A DNA stretch of 64,000 nt from Phycisphaerales bacterium. Its GTDB lineage: Bacteria; Planctomycetota; Phycisphaerae; Phycisphaerales; UBA1924. Below, one piece after another: positions 27,650 to 36,400 of this stretch. The number at the start of each line of letters is the position of its first letter. The stretch's first letter is position 1. The position numbers were made by a program, and so were the translations under genes. The notes beneath the pieces are model-generated. The model ran no database searches. It had not been told where the DNA came from and saw only the letters and a program-made list of their open reading frames with translations. Location: assembly GCA_040221175.1 (NCBI GenBank), contig JAVJVK010000001.1, forward strand, positions 372,001-436,000, written 5' to 3'.

Positions 27650-28425
27650 CCCGCATCACCATCGTTGTTGCGGTTCGTAATGCCGAACGGGCTATCGCTC
27701 GTTGCATTCAGTCTATTCTGCAACAAGAAGGCGTTTCGTGGCGATGCGTCATCCGCGACGATGCCTCCACGGATCTGACTGAGCAGGCGATTCGTCGCGC
27801 GGTAAAATCAGACAGGCGCTTTGTCGTCAGCACTGCTGATCGGCGCGAATGGCCAGCAACTACACGATGGCGGGCCCTAGAGATCGCGAGTGCACTCCAA
27901 GGCGCATGTTCCAGCGACATCGTCGTGCTTCTAGACGGTGATGACTACCTCGCTGGCCCTGATAGCCTGGTTAGCATCAGAGACTTTCAGGACTCACATC
28001 AGCTGCTTGCGAGCCACGGCACATTCTGCGACGGGGACGGCACGACGTGCACTTGGTCGCGCGACTACACAGCCAGCACCAAGGCTCATGGCACTTTTCG
28101 CCAAGCCGAGTGGGTCGCCACTCATACCCGCGCCTTTCGACTGGGCCTCTACGAACATCTTGACGAGCGGGTCTACACCTACGCCGGCAGGCCGATTCGT
28201 GCGGCTACTGACTTCGCTCTCTTCGTGGCAGTTCTCGAATTGGCAGGGCGCCGCTCGATGCACTGCCCGACCGTGACCTACGTGTATGACGACAGGGGTG
28301 GGCGGGCTATGGCCGCACGTCGCCGTCAAGTGCAACAAGCCTGGAAAGAGCGCCTGGCACTTACACCCTCGTTCTCGTCGCTATCTGATGCGATCTGTGC
28401 CGCAATCCTGCTTGGACACACCTAG
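27646..28425 (+). CDS. Family 2 glycosyltransferase
   Basis: A 259-residue classical GT2 enzyme. It has ITIVVAVRNAERAIARCI at the N-terminus, VIRDDASTDLTEQAI as the nucleotide-binding loop, and a DXD in VVLLDGDDYLAG (Asp97-Asp100). No membrane helices are visible, so it probably works in the cytoplasm on a lipid-linked or protein-linked acceptor. The start overlaps the previous gene by 4 bp (ATGA), and the following gene starts directly after its TAG. Confidence 0.8.
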   Translation: MTRITIVVAVRNAERAIARCIQSILQQEGVSWRCVIRDDASTDLTEQAIRRAVKSDRRFVVSTADRREWPATTRWRALEIASALQGACSSDIVVLLDGDDYLAGPDSLVSIRDFQDSHQLLASHGTFCDGDGTTCTWSRDYTASTKAHGTFRQAEWVATHTRAFRLGLYEHLDERVYTYAGRPIRAATDFALFVAVLELAGRRSMHCPTVTYVYDDRGGRAMAARRRQVQQAWKERLALTPSFSSLSDAICAAILLGHT

Positions 28426-29295
28426 ATGATAACTTTCATAACCACACCCCCACACGCCTACACGCATTCGCTGTTTGTCGAGCATTTTGGCGATCGTGTT
28501 AACCAGCCGGTTCATGTAGCAGCCGGGATTCCCAAGCAGATTACTGACCTAAGCCAGAGCACCGTAATCTGGTGTGACCTAGAGCGATATCGTGATGATG
28601 CGGTTGGCGAACTTGAGGCCGCCCAGGCGAGCGTTGGCGCCGGCATCGCTCGGCGAAGTCTCAATGCCGCAGGGCGAGCGGGCCGGAGGCACGAGGTGGC
28701 CGCAACACTGTTTGCGTCCGGTGTCAACTCCCACCGTACCCTATCGACTCGCGAGTTTGAGGATCTGGCTGCAGACAACGCGGTGCGGTACCCGGTGTTC
28801 ATTCGTCGCATGTTTGAACACGATGGCGCGCAGTCCGGCTTGCTGACATCGTATGCCGAGGTACAGCACGCCTTGGAGTCTCTTGCGCTCGCTCAGGACG
28901 ATATTGCCGTTGTCGAGTTTGAGGATACTCGGTGCTCCGATGGTTGGTTTCGAAAATATGGGGCGTTCTATGTGGCGGGTGAGGTCATACCCAGACACTT
29001 GTTCGTTAGCCGATGCTGGCTGAACAAGGGGGCGGATGCTGATCAGCGATTCAGTGCGGAAGAACTGGAGTATGTGAATGGCAATGCCCACAGTCGCGCA
29101 ATCGCTTCTGTCTTCCAAACGTGTGGACTCGAGTACGGCCGAATCGACTATGCCACTAAAGACGACAAGCTCGTCGTATTTGAGATCAACACGAACCCGA
29201 CGGTTATCGATATCGGCGATATGAATAACCGAGCACGACTTGAGGCGACCAACGCCTTCGTGCGACGTTTTGCCATGTCACTGGATGCACTGTGA
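28426..29295 (+). CDS. ATP-grasp domain protein
   Basis: A 289-residue protein whose C-terminal half has the metal- and ATP-binding signature of the ATP-grasp fold: YGRIDYATKDDKLVVFEINT (about 237-256, with Glu253 and Asn255), then NPTVIDIGD. ATP-grasp enzymes join a carboxylate to an amine or thiol through an acyl-phosphate. A long insertion near DGWFRKYGAFYVAGEVIPR may bind the substrate. The N-terminal 90 residues are unfamiliar. It is directly adjacent to the GT2 gene and followed 6 bp later by a second ATP-grasp gene. In a glycan operon such enzymes could attach an amino acid or similar group to a sugar acid; this is inferred. Confidence 0.7.
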   Translation: MITFITTPPHAYTHSLFVEHFGDRVNQPVHVAAGIPKQITDLSQSTVIWCDLERYRDDAVGELEAAQASVGAGIARRSLNAAGRAGRRHEVAATLFASGVNSHRTLSTREFEDLAADNAVRYPVFIRRMFEHDGAQSGLLTSYAEVQHALESLALAQDDIAVVEFEDTRCSDGWFRKYGAFYVAGEVIPRHLFVSRCWLNKGADADQRFSAEELEYVNGNAHSRAIASVFQTCGLEYGRIDYATKDDKLVVFEINTNPTVIDIGDMNNRARLEATNAFVRRFAMSLDAL

Positions 29296-29301
29296 GTAAC
29301 T

Positions 29302-30186
29302 GTGGAAGCAGATAGGGTCACAATCGCCGTAGTCGATCAGTCTGCCCACGACCTGGCAGATACCTACGACTGCATACAAGCCGCTTGCAAGCGATCTGCA
29401 ATCGATCTGGTCATCTGGACTGAGCCGACATCTGCAACTGTCGACGCAATTGTCGCAATGGACCCGGTTCCACTCGCGGCGATCGCACAAGGAGTCGTTG
29501 TCCTGGGCCGCAGGACGATGAATAGGGCTGAACGGCTCATGGCTGCTGCGGAATCGGGCGTACGGACTGCTCGCTGGCAGTGCGCCGTGGATGTGGCTAG
29601 CAGCAACCACGGCGACAGATCCCTTTGCGTCCTCAAGTACGATTGGTCTTTCGGACGCCGCGGTGTGTCGCTTGTCGATTTCACAGACGACTGGCAGTCG
29701 ACCGTTGGCAACGGTGATGTCTTAATGGAGCGTCTTGCTGAAGACTCGCGAACGTTCAAGCTCGATTTGTTGTGCGGATCGACTGTAGGGTCTTGGGGCC
29801 TGAACACCCGACCGCTTGAAGACGTCGCATTTCGCGATCCGACGGGCGAGCCGTTCTTGTGGCATTGTCCAGATACCGTGAAGGCGGCTGCAGAGCGTCT
29901 CTCGCGAATGCTAATAGACCGCGGTGTCGGATACATGAGCGTTGACTATATGCGGACGCGCGGCGGGTATCGTGCGATCGAACTCAATACATGTAGCGCG
30001 GGGCGAATGATTCCTTGGTCACGGTGGGGAGCAGACTACGTAATGGGGTGCTACAGAGGTCTTCAGCGTCTTGCTCAACGACTGCGCACCTCATCGCCAG
30101 TCACTGTCTCGGTTCTTACAGCGGTGGAACGAGCAAGCCACGAAGAGTTGTCCGCAGCCGAGCCCGATGAGGATCGTGACCCGTGA
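29302..30186 (+). CDS. Second ATP-grasp domain protein
   Basis: A 294-residue protein beginning at a GTG 6 nt after the previous stop. The C-terminal signature YMSVDYMRTRGGYRAIELNT (about 210-229, with Glu227 and Asn229) is typical of the ATP-grasp core; earlier, VLKYDWSFGRRGVSLVDF (about 109-126) fits the lysine-containing ATP-binding region. It is not closely similar to its neighbour outside these elements, so this is not a recent duplication. Two ATP-grasp enzymes side by side suggest two successive ligations, or recognition of two acceptors. The last 25 residues are acidic. It overlaps a small ORF by 4 bp. Confidence 0.65.
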   Translation: MEADRVTIAVVDQSAHDLADTYDCIQAACKRSAIDLVIWTEPTSATVDAIVAMDPVPLAAIAQGVVVLGRRTMNRAERLMAAAESGVRTARWQCAVDVASSNHGDRSLCVLKYDWSFGRRGVSLVDFTDDWQSTVGNGDVLMERLAEDSRTFKLDLLCGSTVGSWGLNTRPLEDVAFRDPTGEPFLWHCPDTVKAAAERLSRMLIDRGVGYMSVDYMRTRGGYRAIELNTCSAGRMIPWSRWGADYVMGCYRGLQRLAQRLRTSSPVTVSVLTAVERASHEELSAAEPDEDRDP

Positions 30187-30392
30187 TAACTAAACGGTCG
30201 TTCAACCTACTGGCACCGCGATCCGATTCTTCTCGCTGTTGTCACCGCGGAACTCCGTCCCGCAACGCGTTGTTATCCCACTATCTCTTGCAAGCCGTGC
30301 ACTGGGCGGACTTGTCAGCTACTGAACGTCGTACTGTGCGCGCCGAATCGGTGCGTCTCAATCCCCAAGAGTCCCCATGGCTTTTCACCTAG
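30183..30392 (+). CDS. Small coupled ORF, 69 residues, unknown
   Basis: The start is a GTG that overlaps the ATP-grasp stop by 4 bp (GTGA), which argues for translation. The sequence has a basic, Ser/Cys-containing first third (SRCCHRGTPSRNALLS) and an amphipathic middle, and ends in NPQESPWLFT. No family is recognised. It may be a small accessory or substrate protein, or the surviving start of a longer gene cut by the insertion-sequence remnant that begins 144 bp later. I cannot decide which. Confidence 0.4.
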   Translation: MITKRSFNLLAPRSDSSRCCHRGTPSRNALLSHYLLQAVHWADLSATERRTVRAESVRLNPQESPWLFT

Positions 30393-30535
30393 TTGTGACC
30401 TCCGGGGTCACCTCGGGAACGCCGCTTGGGTTGGTCGATGCGCTGCCATCGCTGTGAGCGTGAAATCCGTTTCTCGGTCTATTCAGAGAATAAGGGTTCT
30501 TGAGAGAATCCGACCACTATGAGGAGACCAGGACA

Positions 30536-30692
30536 ATGAATAGGTCTAGGGTCACGGAGGAGCAGATCGTGTTCGCGTTGCCGCAGGCTGAGGGCGGGAC
30601 GGCCTCGCGTGAAAGCTCCTGAACGATGGCGATCAGCGAGCAGACGCTCTGCCGGTGAAAACGAGTTCGCAGGGATGGGTGTTCCTGGCCTT
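30536..30692 (+). pseudogene. IS3-family orfA remnant
   Basis: An ATG at 30536 opens MNRSRVTEEQIVFALPQAEG, the usual beginning of IS3-family OrfA (RxTEEQIxxALRQAE). A stop follows at 30620, then AISEQTLCR in another frame, and KNEFAGMGVPGL in a third; these match the ISEQTFYRWKxxYAGMG stretch of OrfA. The helix-turn-helix protein is thus broken by at least two frameshifts or deletions and orfB is absent. It forms the right flank of the glycan operon. The surrounding 30,393-30,747 has no other recognisable content. Confidence 0.7.
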
Positions 30693-30747
30693 GTGCCTGC
30701 AGAATCCACTATTCGTCCAAGTATGGTTCTTGTCCGAGACAGCCTGA

Positions 30748-31356
30748 TCAAGGTGCCTCTGGAGACTTCATTTCCTCCCACTGTTCCATTGTGAATATAT
30801 AGCCATCGCTGTTGATCGCCCAGCTAACGGTCTCTTCGTTCTTGTCCAGTGGGTCGTAAAACGAGGTCTTCACGATGACATGTCCGAGTTCTCGCAATGC
30901 CCTTCCGAAGTCGTCACGAATGGATCCCGCGTCATGCTCCGACCCGAAGAACAAAAAAGTGCGTGTATCGCCGTAGATTAGGTTGCTTCGGGTTCTCTGT
31001 TCATTGATGTGGTTCAATCGTTCCCCCCATGGCAATGACTGGTCGCTCGAAGCATCTGGACTCGCCGGCGCCCACGTCTGAACTCTCAAGTTCTCGATCG
31101 AAGTCTGGCCAAGGTTGATGAATCCCAATGACCAACGATGTCTTTCATTATCTCCTCCCTTGTCAAGGACTCCTCGGGACAGTCTCCCGCTGACAGGGGC
31201 GAGTCTTGGCTGGAGCAACTGCATGCTCGCTTCGCGAGCGGATTGCGCCTTGTGCTCTGCGCTGGAAGCCATCCACAGGCTGAGCGACGAAACAATTACG
31301 GCCACGACAGCGCAAGAAGCACCGACCCAATCTGTGATGCTGACCTTCTTTGTCAT
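30748..31356 (-). CDS. Membrane-anchored hypothetical protein
   Basis: A 202-residue protein with one N-terminal membrane helix (ASCAVVAVIVSSLSLWMASS, about 13-32) after a short cytoplasmic lead. The rest should be extracytoplasmic or cytoplasmic, depending on topology, and contains a beta-rich segment (RHRWSLGFINLGQTSIENLR). No family is recognised. It is flanked by the IS3 remnant and a 188-bp spacer, with no obvious operon partner. The codon and base composition by eye is more AT-rich than its right-hand neighbour. Confidence 0.6.
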   Translation of the reverse strand: MTKKVSITDWVGASCAVVAVIVSSLSLWMASSAEHKAQSAREASMQLLQPRLAPVSGRLSRGVLDKGGDNERHRWSLGFINLGQTSIENLRVQTWAPASPDASSDQSLPWGERLNHINEQRTRSNLIYGDTRTFLFFGSEHDAGSIRDDFGRALRELGHVIVKTSFYDPLDKNEETVSWAINSDGYIFTMEQWEEMKSPEAP

Positions 31357-31544
31357 GATGGATCCTCAATTGGTGCATGAGATGTCGTGACTCACTTATC
31401 TTAGAGTCAAAGACATGTTCGGGCCCTCCGGATGTTCTCGGTGATGCCTTGGCAGCGCTGCGAATCGTCGTCGCCGTGCACCTGGTCACAATGGCTTACC
31501 CGCGAACTTGTCAATCACGGTGAATGGCGGTCCGCAACTGTGGG

Positions 31545-32765
31545 TCACGGAAGTATTGGCTCCGGCAGGGGCTTGCCTTCTTGTAGCCAGCGAGCTGCGT
31601 CCTGCGCCACCGCTGGAGTGGCTCGCACATCCCCCTGAGCAATCGCCTGCATCCGTTCGATCGAGGTCGTGTACTTCTCTTGGTTCTCAGCGCTGAGCAT
31701 GAATGTACAGAAGAGGTTGTGCAGAGAGATGCCGAACGCGGCTTGGGCCTGGTTGTCGAATACCTTGTAGGCTTCGTCGATGTGGAAGGCGTCAGTTCTT
31801 TTCGTGTACCCGGTACGCTCAGCAATGCGCGGTTCAACAAGAGATTCACGGAAGAACGTATAGTCATCGAAGGCACGGCCACAGACGGACTCAAATGTGT
31901 CGTTCCTATACGTGAGGAATCCGAGGATCTTCGCGGCCATCGGGTCAGAGGCGATCGCCGCCCGGCGTTGCAGCGCTTCCTCTGCTTTCTGAAGATTGGC
32001 AAATCGTTCCTGCTCACCGCGGTGCCTGATCTCGGCGATCCGGTCCGCGTGCTCCTGAGCTCGCCTGCCACCGACTTCGTCCATCGCAGATTGAAGCGTT
32101 CCGGCGGACGGGGAGAGTCCCGAGGCGCGCTGTGTGATCGAGCGCATCGCCCGGAGTTGGTCGGTCAGTCGAGTTCGCCCGGTGTCGGCAAGCATCATCA
32201 ACTCGTCGACGGCCTCGATCAGTGAATCTGGAGCATGCACGCTCGACGCCGCGGACCGCATCTCGTCGAGAGGCTGTGCGAGGGCATCAACCCGATTGCG
32301 CAGTTGCTCGACACTGATACGAACATCTGATGGGCGCAGGGCATCGTGCAGGGCAAGGAAGTCCTGGGTCAGCGATTCATCGGCCGCGATCTTTCTGCCG
32401 TCTTCGTTCTCCAACAGTTCGGCTCGGAGCATCGCCCATTCATCTACTGCGCCCTCGAACTCGGCAACGAGCGACTCAAGCCCCTTGATCTTCCCCTCCG
32501 CTTCGGCGATCGATTCCGCGGCCAGAGCGCGCGCCTCGGCATGGGCGGCGGCGAGCGTGGCGGACTCGCGGTCCGCCGGCGAAGGCATCGACCCGCCCAT
32601 GTCGCTGGCCGGTATGGAGCCGCCTGCGGCGTCTCCCCGTCCCACACCAAAGGGCCGAGAGAGTGCGAACAGAAGCACCACGGCCACGACCAGCCCGCCA
32701 GCGATCAGGAGTCGGTAGTCGAGCCCGCGGAGCGGTCTTGCGTGTTCAACGGATTCATCGCCCAT
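31545..32765 (-). CDS. Membrane-anchored coiled-coil protein, unknown
   Basis: A 406-residue protein with a single membrane helix near residues 18-37 (LLIAGGLVVAVVLLFALSRP). A long helical region of roughly 200 residues follows, including AHAEARALAAESIAEAEGK and EQLRNRVDALAQPLDEMRS, which should form a coiled coil. The C-terminal third is more globular (LTYRNDTFESVCGRAFDDYT). It may be a periplasmic or cell-envelope protein. No catalytic motif is seen and no homologue family is recognised. Confidence 0.6.
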   Translation of the reverse strand: MGDESVEHARPLRGLDYRLLIAGGLVVAVVLLFALSRPFGVGRGDAAGGSIPASDMGGSMPSPADRESATLAAAHAEARALAAESIAEAEGKIKGLESLVAEFEGAVDEWAMLRAELLENEDGRKIAADESLTQDFLALHDALRPSDVRISVEQLRNRVDALAQPLDEMRSAASSVHAPDSLIEAVDELMMLADTGRTRLTDQLRAMRSITQRASGLSPSAGTLQSAMDEVGGRRAQEHADRIAEIRHRGEQERFANLQKAEEALQRRAAIASDPMAAKILGFLTYRNDTFESVCGRAFDDYTFFRESLVEPRIAERTGYTKRTDAFHIDEAYKVFDNQAQAAFGISLHNLFCTFMLSAENQEKYTTSIERMQAIAQGDVRATPAVAQDAARWLQEGKPLPEPILP

Positions 32766-33049
32766 GCGTGGAGTTTATCGCCGTATCGGCGAAATGGGGC
32801 CGCTATGCCGTCCGAAACGCGAACATCCTGTGAGGTCGTTGGCGTGGATCGGAGTGGCGTTGGCTGAGCGATTCTCGCATCGAGTAAAATCTGGGGCATG
32901 GATTCGTAACGCTCTTTGGCAAGTGAACAGCGATCGAAGCGGCTGCACGACAGCCGCAAGGCGTTCCCCGCATCGATTGCGACATTGCTCTGGCTGTGGA
33001 GTGTCTGACAGGTCCCGCCCCACCGGCCTGGACACTCCCTTTCGCCCGA

Positions 33050-33100
33050 CCACTATCGACGCAGTCGGCTGGGGTTTGAATCCCGTCTTTTCCGCCTAGA
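33050..33100 (+). other. tRNA-3'-like relic, possible old attachment site
   Basis: The sequence around GGGGTTTGAATCCCGTC followed by TTTTCCGCC resembles a tRNA T-arm and acceptor end, and it aligns loosely with the second tRNA-like sequence at 40,148-40,192 (shared CT(A/G)TCGA, GGGTTxGAxTCCCGTC and CGCCT). No acceptor 5' half can be found, so it is not a functional tRNA gene. On the minus strand it would translate as a DSNP-type tail, as seen where integrase genes read through tRNA targets. The rest of 32,766-33,128 holds a GCGGCTG/CAGCCGC hairpin at 32,939-32,957 and no gene that I can support. Confidence 0.35.
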
Positions 33101-33128
33101 CGTGAGAAGAACAAGGCGGCATGGCCCC

Positions 33129-33190
33129 CCTCCCGGGAGGTCAGGAAGCAGGCTCTTGCGAGCCTGTTTGTTGACCAACCACCAACAAAG
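33129..33190 (+). promoter_or_regulatory. Structured leader of the 52-residue peptide gene
   Basis: Three inverted repeats lie in 62 bp: a perfect palindrome CCTCCCGGGAGG (33129-33140), a hairpin CAGGCTC/GAGCCTG with a TTGC loop followed by TTTGTT (33149-33166), and TTTGTTG/CAACAAA (about 33167-33189) that abuts the ribosome-binding site. Overlapping structures next to the start region suggest attenuation or translational control of the small ORF. The control signal is unknown. Confidence 0.4.
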
Positions 33191-33199
33191 GAGGTGACC

Positions 33200-33358
33200 A
33201 TGAAGCGACAACAAAGCCTGTTGCAGCGCTTGAATTACAAACGTGCCAAGAACTACCCGCCCATACCACCGATGAGTATGTGGCGACCGATCCGGTTCTG
33301 GTTGTACGTGCTGATGCTCTGGGCGTGGTGGGCCTGGAACATGCTTCAAGCGTCCTAA
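33200..33358 (+). CDS. Trp-rich 52-residue membrane peptide
   Basis: An ATG directly follows an exceptionally strong ribosome-binding site, AAAGGAGGTGACC. The peptide has a basic N-terminus (MKRQQSLLQRLNYKRAKNY) and then PPIPPMSMWRPIR, ending in one hydrophobic segment FWLYVLMLWAWWAWNMLQAS with five Trp. It would be a single-pass inner-membrane peptide with the basic end inside. It has its own structured leader and two tandem terminators. The layout fits a small membrane-active peptide, such as a type I toxin or a small conjugation-related protein. No homologue is recognised. Confidence 0.6.
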   Translation: MKRQQSLLQRLNYKRAKNYPPIPPMSMWRPIRFWLYVLMLWAWWAWNMLQAS

Positions 33359-33362
33359 ACAA

Positions 33363-33419
33363 ACTCGGTTCTACTCCGAGGTTTTTGCCGGTCGATCTTC
33401 GTGATCGACCGGTTTTTTT
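33363..33419 (+). terminator. Tandem intrinsic terminators after the small peptide gene
   Basis: The first hairpin is CTCGG/CCGAG (33364-33379) followed by GTTTTT. The second is CCGGTCGATC/GATCGACCGG (33388-33412) with a short loop and a run of seven T. Both act in the plus direction; the opposite strand lacks a T-run after the second stem, so they do not terminate the minus-strand transfer operon. Confidence 0.85.
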
Positions 33420-33463
33420 GTTGGGCGATGCACCATGACAGTGCCACAGCCAACACTTGTCGG

Positions 33464-36400
33464 TCAAGGCTTCTTCTTGTTGCGCTTCTTGCCCGACTTC
33501 TTCTTCGTCGTCTTCTTGGTTGTCGCCTGTTTTTGCTGCTGACGCTTGCGCTCTGCAAGAGCTTCCGCAATGCGAGTATTGGACTTGAGCTCGTTCGAGA
33601 CCCCCGGATCGTCTCCATCGATGAATGGCGAACGGGCCCGTTTCGCCAAATCGTCCGGCGAGGGTGCCACGATCGTTTCCGGCCGATTGCGTGGCCACGG
33701 CTTCGCTTTCCAGCGGTCGAAGCGACGCTTCGACACGTGGTAATCCGTCCGCATGAGGATCGGATAGCCAGAGAACTGTGTGAGGCCGCTTCCACGGGTG
33801 ACGTGGAGCACGCACATGTCCGGGTCATCGGTCATTGAGATGATCTCGTCGTAGCCGATCTGCCCGGCGAGCACGGTCTGAGGGGGCACCTCGCTCAGTG
33901 GTCCGCGGTCGAAGTCCAGTTCCTCGATGGCGTACCCAACCTCCGCCTCATGGAGAAAGACTTCGCCACCTGAACGTTGAATGAGGTCTTGCTGGCCAAT
34001 GTCGCTCGCCGCAAAGTACTGACGCACCCGTGTGTTGGCTTGGACGGTGGCGGTCACGTCTATACCGCCGCTCTTGAGGTCGCTGATGGACTGATTCGAC
34101 AGGATGCATGAGATGTTCTTGCTGCGGGCCTGCCGGAGGACGAGTTCGAGGTTGCTCGCGATGATCTGCTGAAACTCGTCGATCACCACGTAGACACGGT
34201 GTCCGGGCCCGCGGGTCCGTTCGAGTGCATCGGCGGCAGTGAGCAGGGAGAAGAGGGCGAGCTTCGCGAGTTCGCGAACGGTTGAGGTTTCCAGGGTCGA
34301 CGAGAAATAGAAGTATCCGACCTGCGGGTCGGTCAGGAACGCGGTCATGTCGATGGCGTTGTCCACCGCGGTCTGACTGACGCGGCCCTTGGCGACGTCC
34401 TTCTGCGTGACGTTGATAGCATCGATTCTCGCGAGGCTCTCGATGACCGCGAACACATCGGTGGCGTCGCGTTTCTCGTCCGCGGTAAACCCGGTCTGCC
34501 CAGTCTGCAAGACTTGCTCAAGTTCACGGAACGATTCAAGTTCGCCAGTGCCGCCGCTCGCGTGCACCTGCATCGCGCGTTGCAGAACGCGCCGATTCAT
34601 ACGCGAGTAATGGGAGGGCCCGTACGCCTCGCCGTACTCGAGGCCGAGGCTCTGGAGAAGCACTTCAGCGAACTGGTGGGTCGAGAGTCCCTTGACGTGG
34701 CTTTGGAGGAACGGATTGAAGACGTACGTCGGCTGCCCGGTCACCGAGGTGAACCAGCGGAACGGAACGCCCGCCGCTCTCGCATCGACGCGGGTGCTGT
34801 TGAAGAAGTATGGCTCTCCCTTGAGGTCGATGACAATGACCGAGTGACCGGGATATGAGCCGGTTGCTGGGGCTGTGGCGATGAGTTGCGAGACGAGGGG
34901 CGCGAGACCACGCGATGTCTTGCCGGACCCGGTGTCGCCGAGGATATGCGCGTGTTCGTCGAGAGCTTGCCGGTGGAGCAGGATGGGGTGGTCGCCATAC
35001 TTGCTGGTGCCGAGCCAAAGGTGGTCGCGGACGATCGGGCTTGGTGAAGACTGAAGCCGTCTCGCGTATTCCCTCCACTCGGGCTCATCACTCGGCCGCG
35101 ACCGACTCGCGTTTGGGCCCTCAAACGTCTGTTCAAAGGTGCAGATTGGCTCGCCCGCAACGGCGTAGACGACGAGAAACAGTACTGCCAATGGGACGGT
35201 GATCGAGAGGATGAAAGACACGAGCAGCGACCAGATGAACACGGGTTCGAGCGTGGTCAATCCGACCACGGCGAGCACGAGCCAGGTCTCGGGCGTCCTC
35301 GTAACGTAGTTGGCAACGAGGTATGCGTCACGCGCATCTTGTTCGCCGCCACGGAAGTCGTCGAGATACGCGTTGCGAGCGGTTTCGCTTGGCAGTGCGT
35401 TGAGGTACGCGAGCTGAGCATCGCTGAGCGAGTCACGAACACGGGCTCTGCTTGGTCGCGTGTCCGCGGGCGTGTCCTGGACACGTTCTGGTAGCGATAC
35501 CACCCAATCGACCCTCTGTGCCGCTTCGCTCCACGGCCCCGGTCCCGCCGTCATGATCCCGATGGGGAAGTAGAGTGACATGGCGGGGATAGAGAACGTC
35601 AAGACGGCGAGCACGAGGAAGAGTGTGTTGAACCTCCGTCCAACGGGCCCGGCCGGGCTGCGGAAGACGCCCGGGGCCTGGTCGCGAGACGGGATCGCTG
35701 TCAGGTAACTGGCGATTGCCCGCATAACGGCGCGTGGGTTGCAGCGTCGAGGGTCTGGCGATGCGAGGGCAAGCAGGCCACAGAAGGTGAGGATGGCGAG
35801 TGTCCCGCTCAGGACGTGGCCGGACAGACCAATGGGGATGAGCCTCATCGCCGCGATCGCGGCGAAGTAGGCAATCGCAACGAAGCCAAGCCGAATGAGG
35901 TATCGATGCCGGAGCCCGCCGAGCTCGGTCGGGTCTGACCCGCTTTGCCATCGCGTCCGCCATATCCAGAGCCATCGCTGCCGACGCTCATCGGGGACGC
36001 GCGGACTGGCCGCTGTCCACGCGAGGTAGTGGTTGGCCACCGCGTCCGCAAGGTAGACGGCAGCGCAGACCGCGACCAGGAAAGGCATGCCCGCCGCGAG
36101 CAGTGGCGTGTCGAGAAGCGTGGAGAACACGATGAGCAGCCACGCCAGGGGGCCGAGTGCGGCGGTTAGCAAGAACCGTGCGACCGGCTGCGGGCCGAGT
36201 TCGCGGAGTTCCGTCGGGAACGCCGCTCGTTTCATGGCGACGCCGACGGAGATGAGCGTAAAGACCCCGAGCGCGAAGGATGACGCTGTCCAGGGGCTCA
36301 GCAGCCGAGCTGCGAACGTGACGGCCAGGACGACGAAGGGAACGGCGAGGAACTTGGTCGTCAGCAGGGAGCGGACGAGGTAGTCGGGGCTGTCCTCAGA

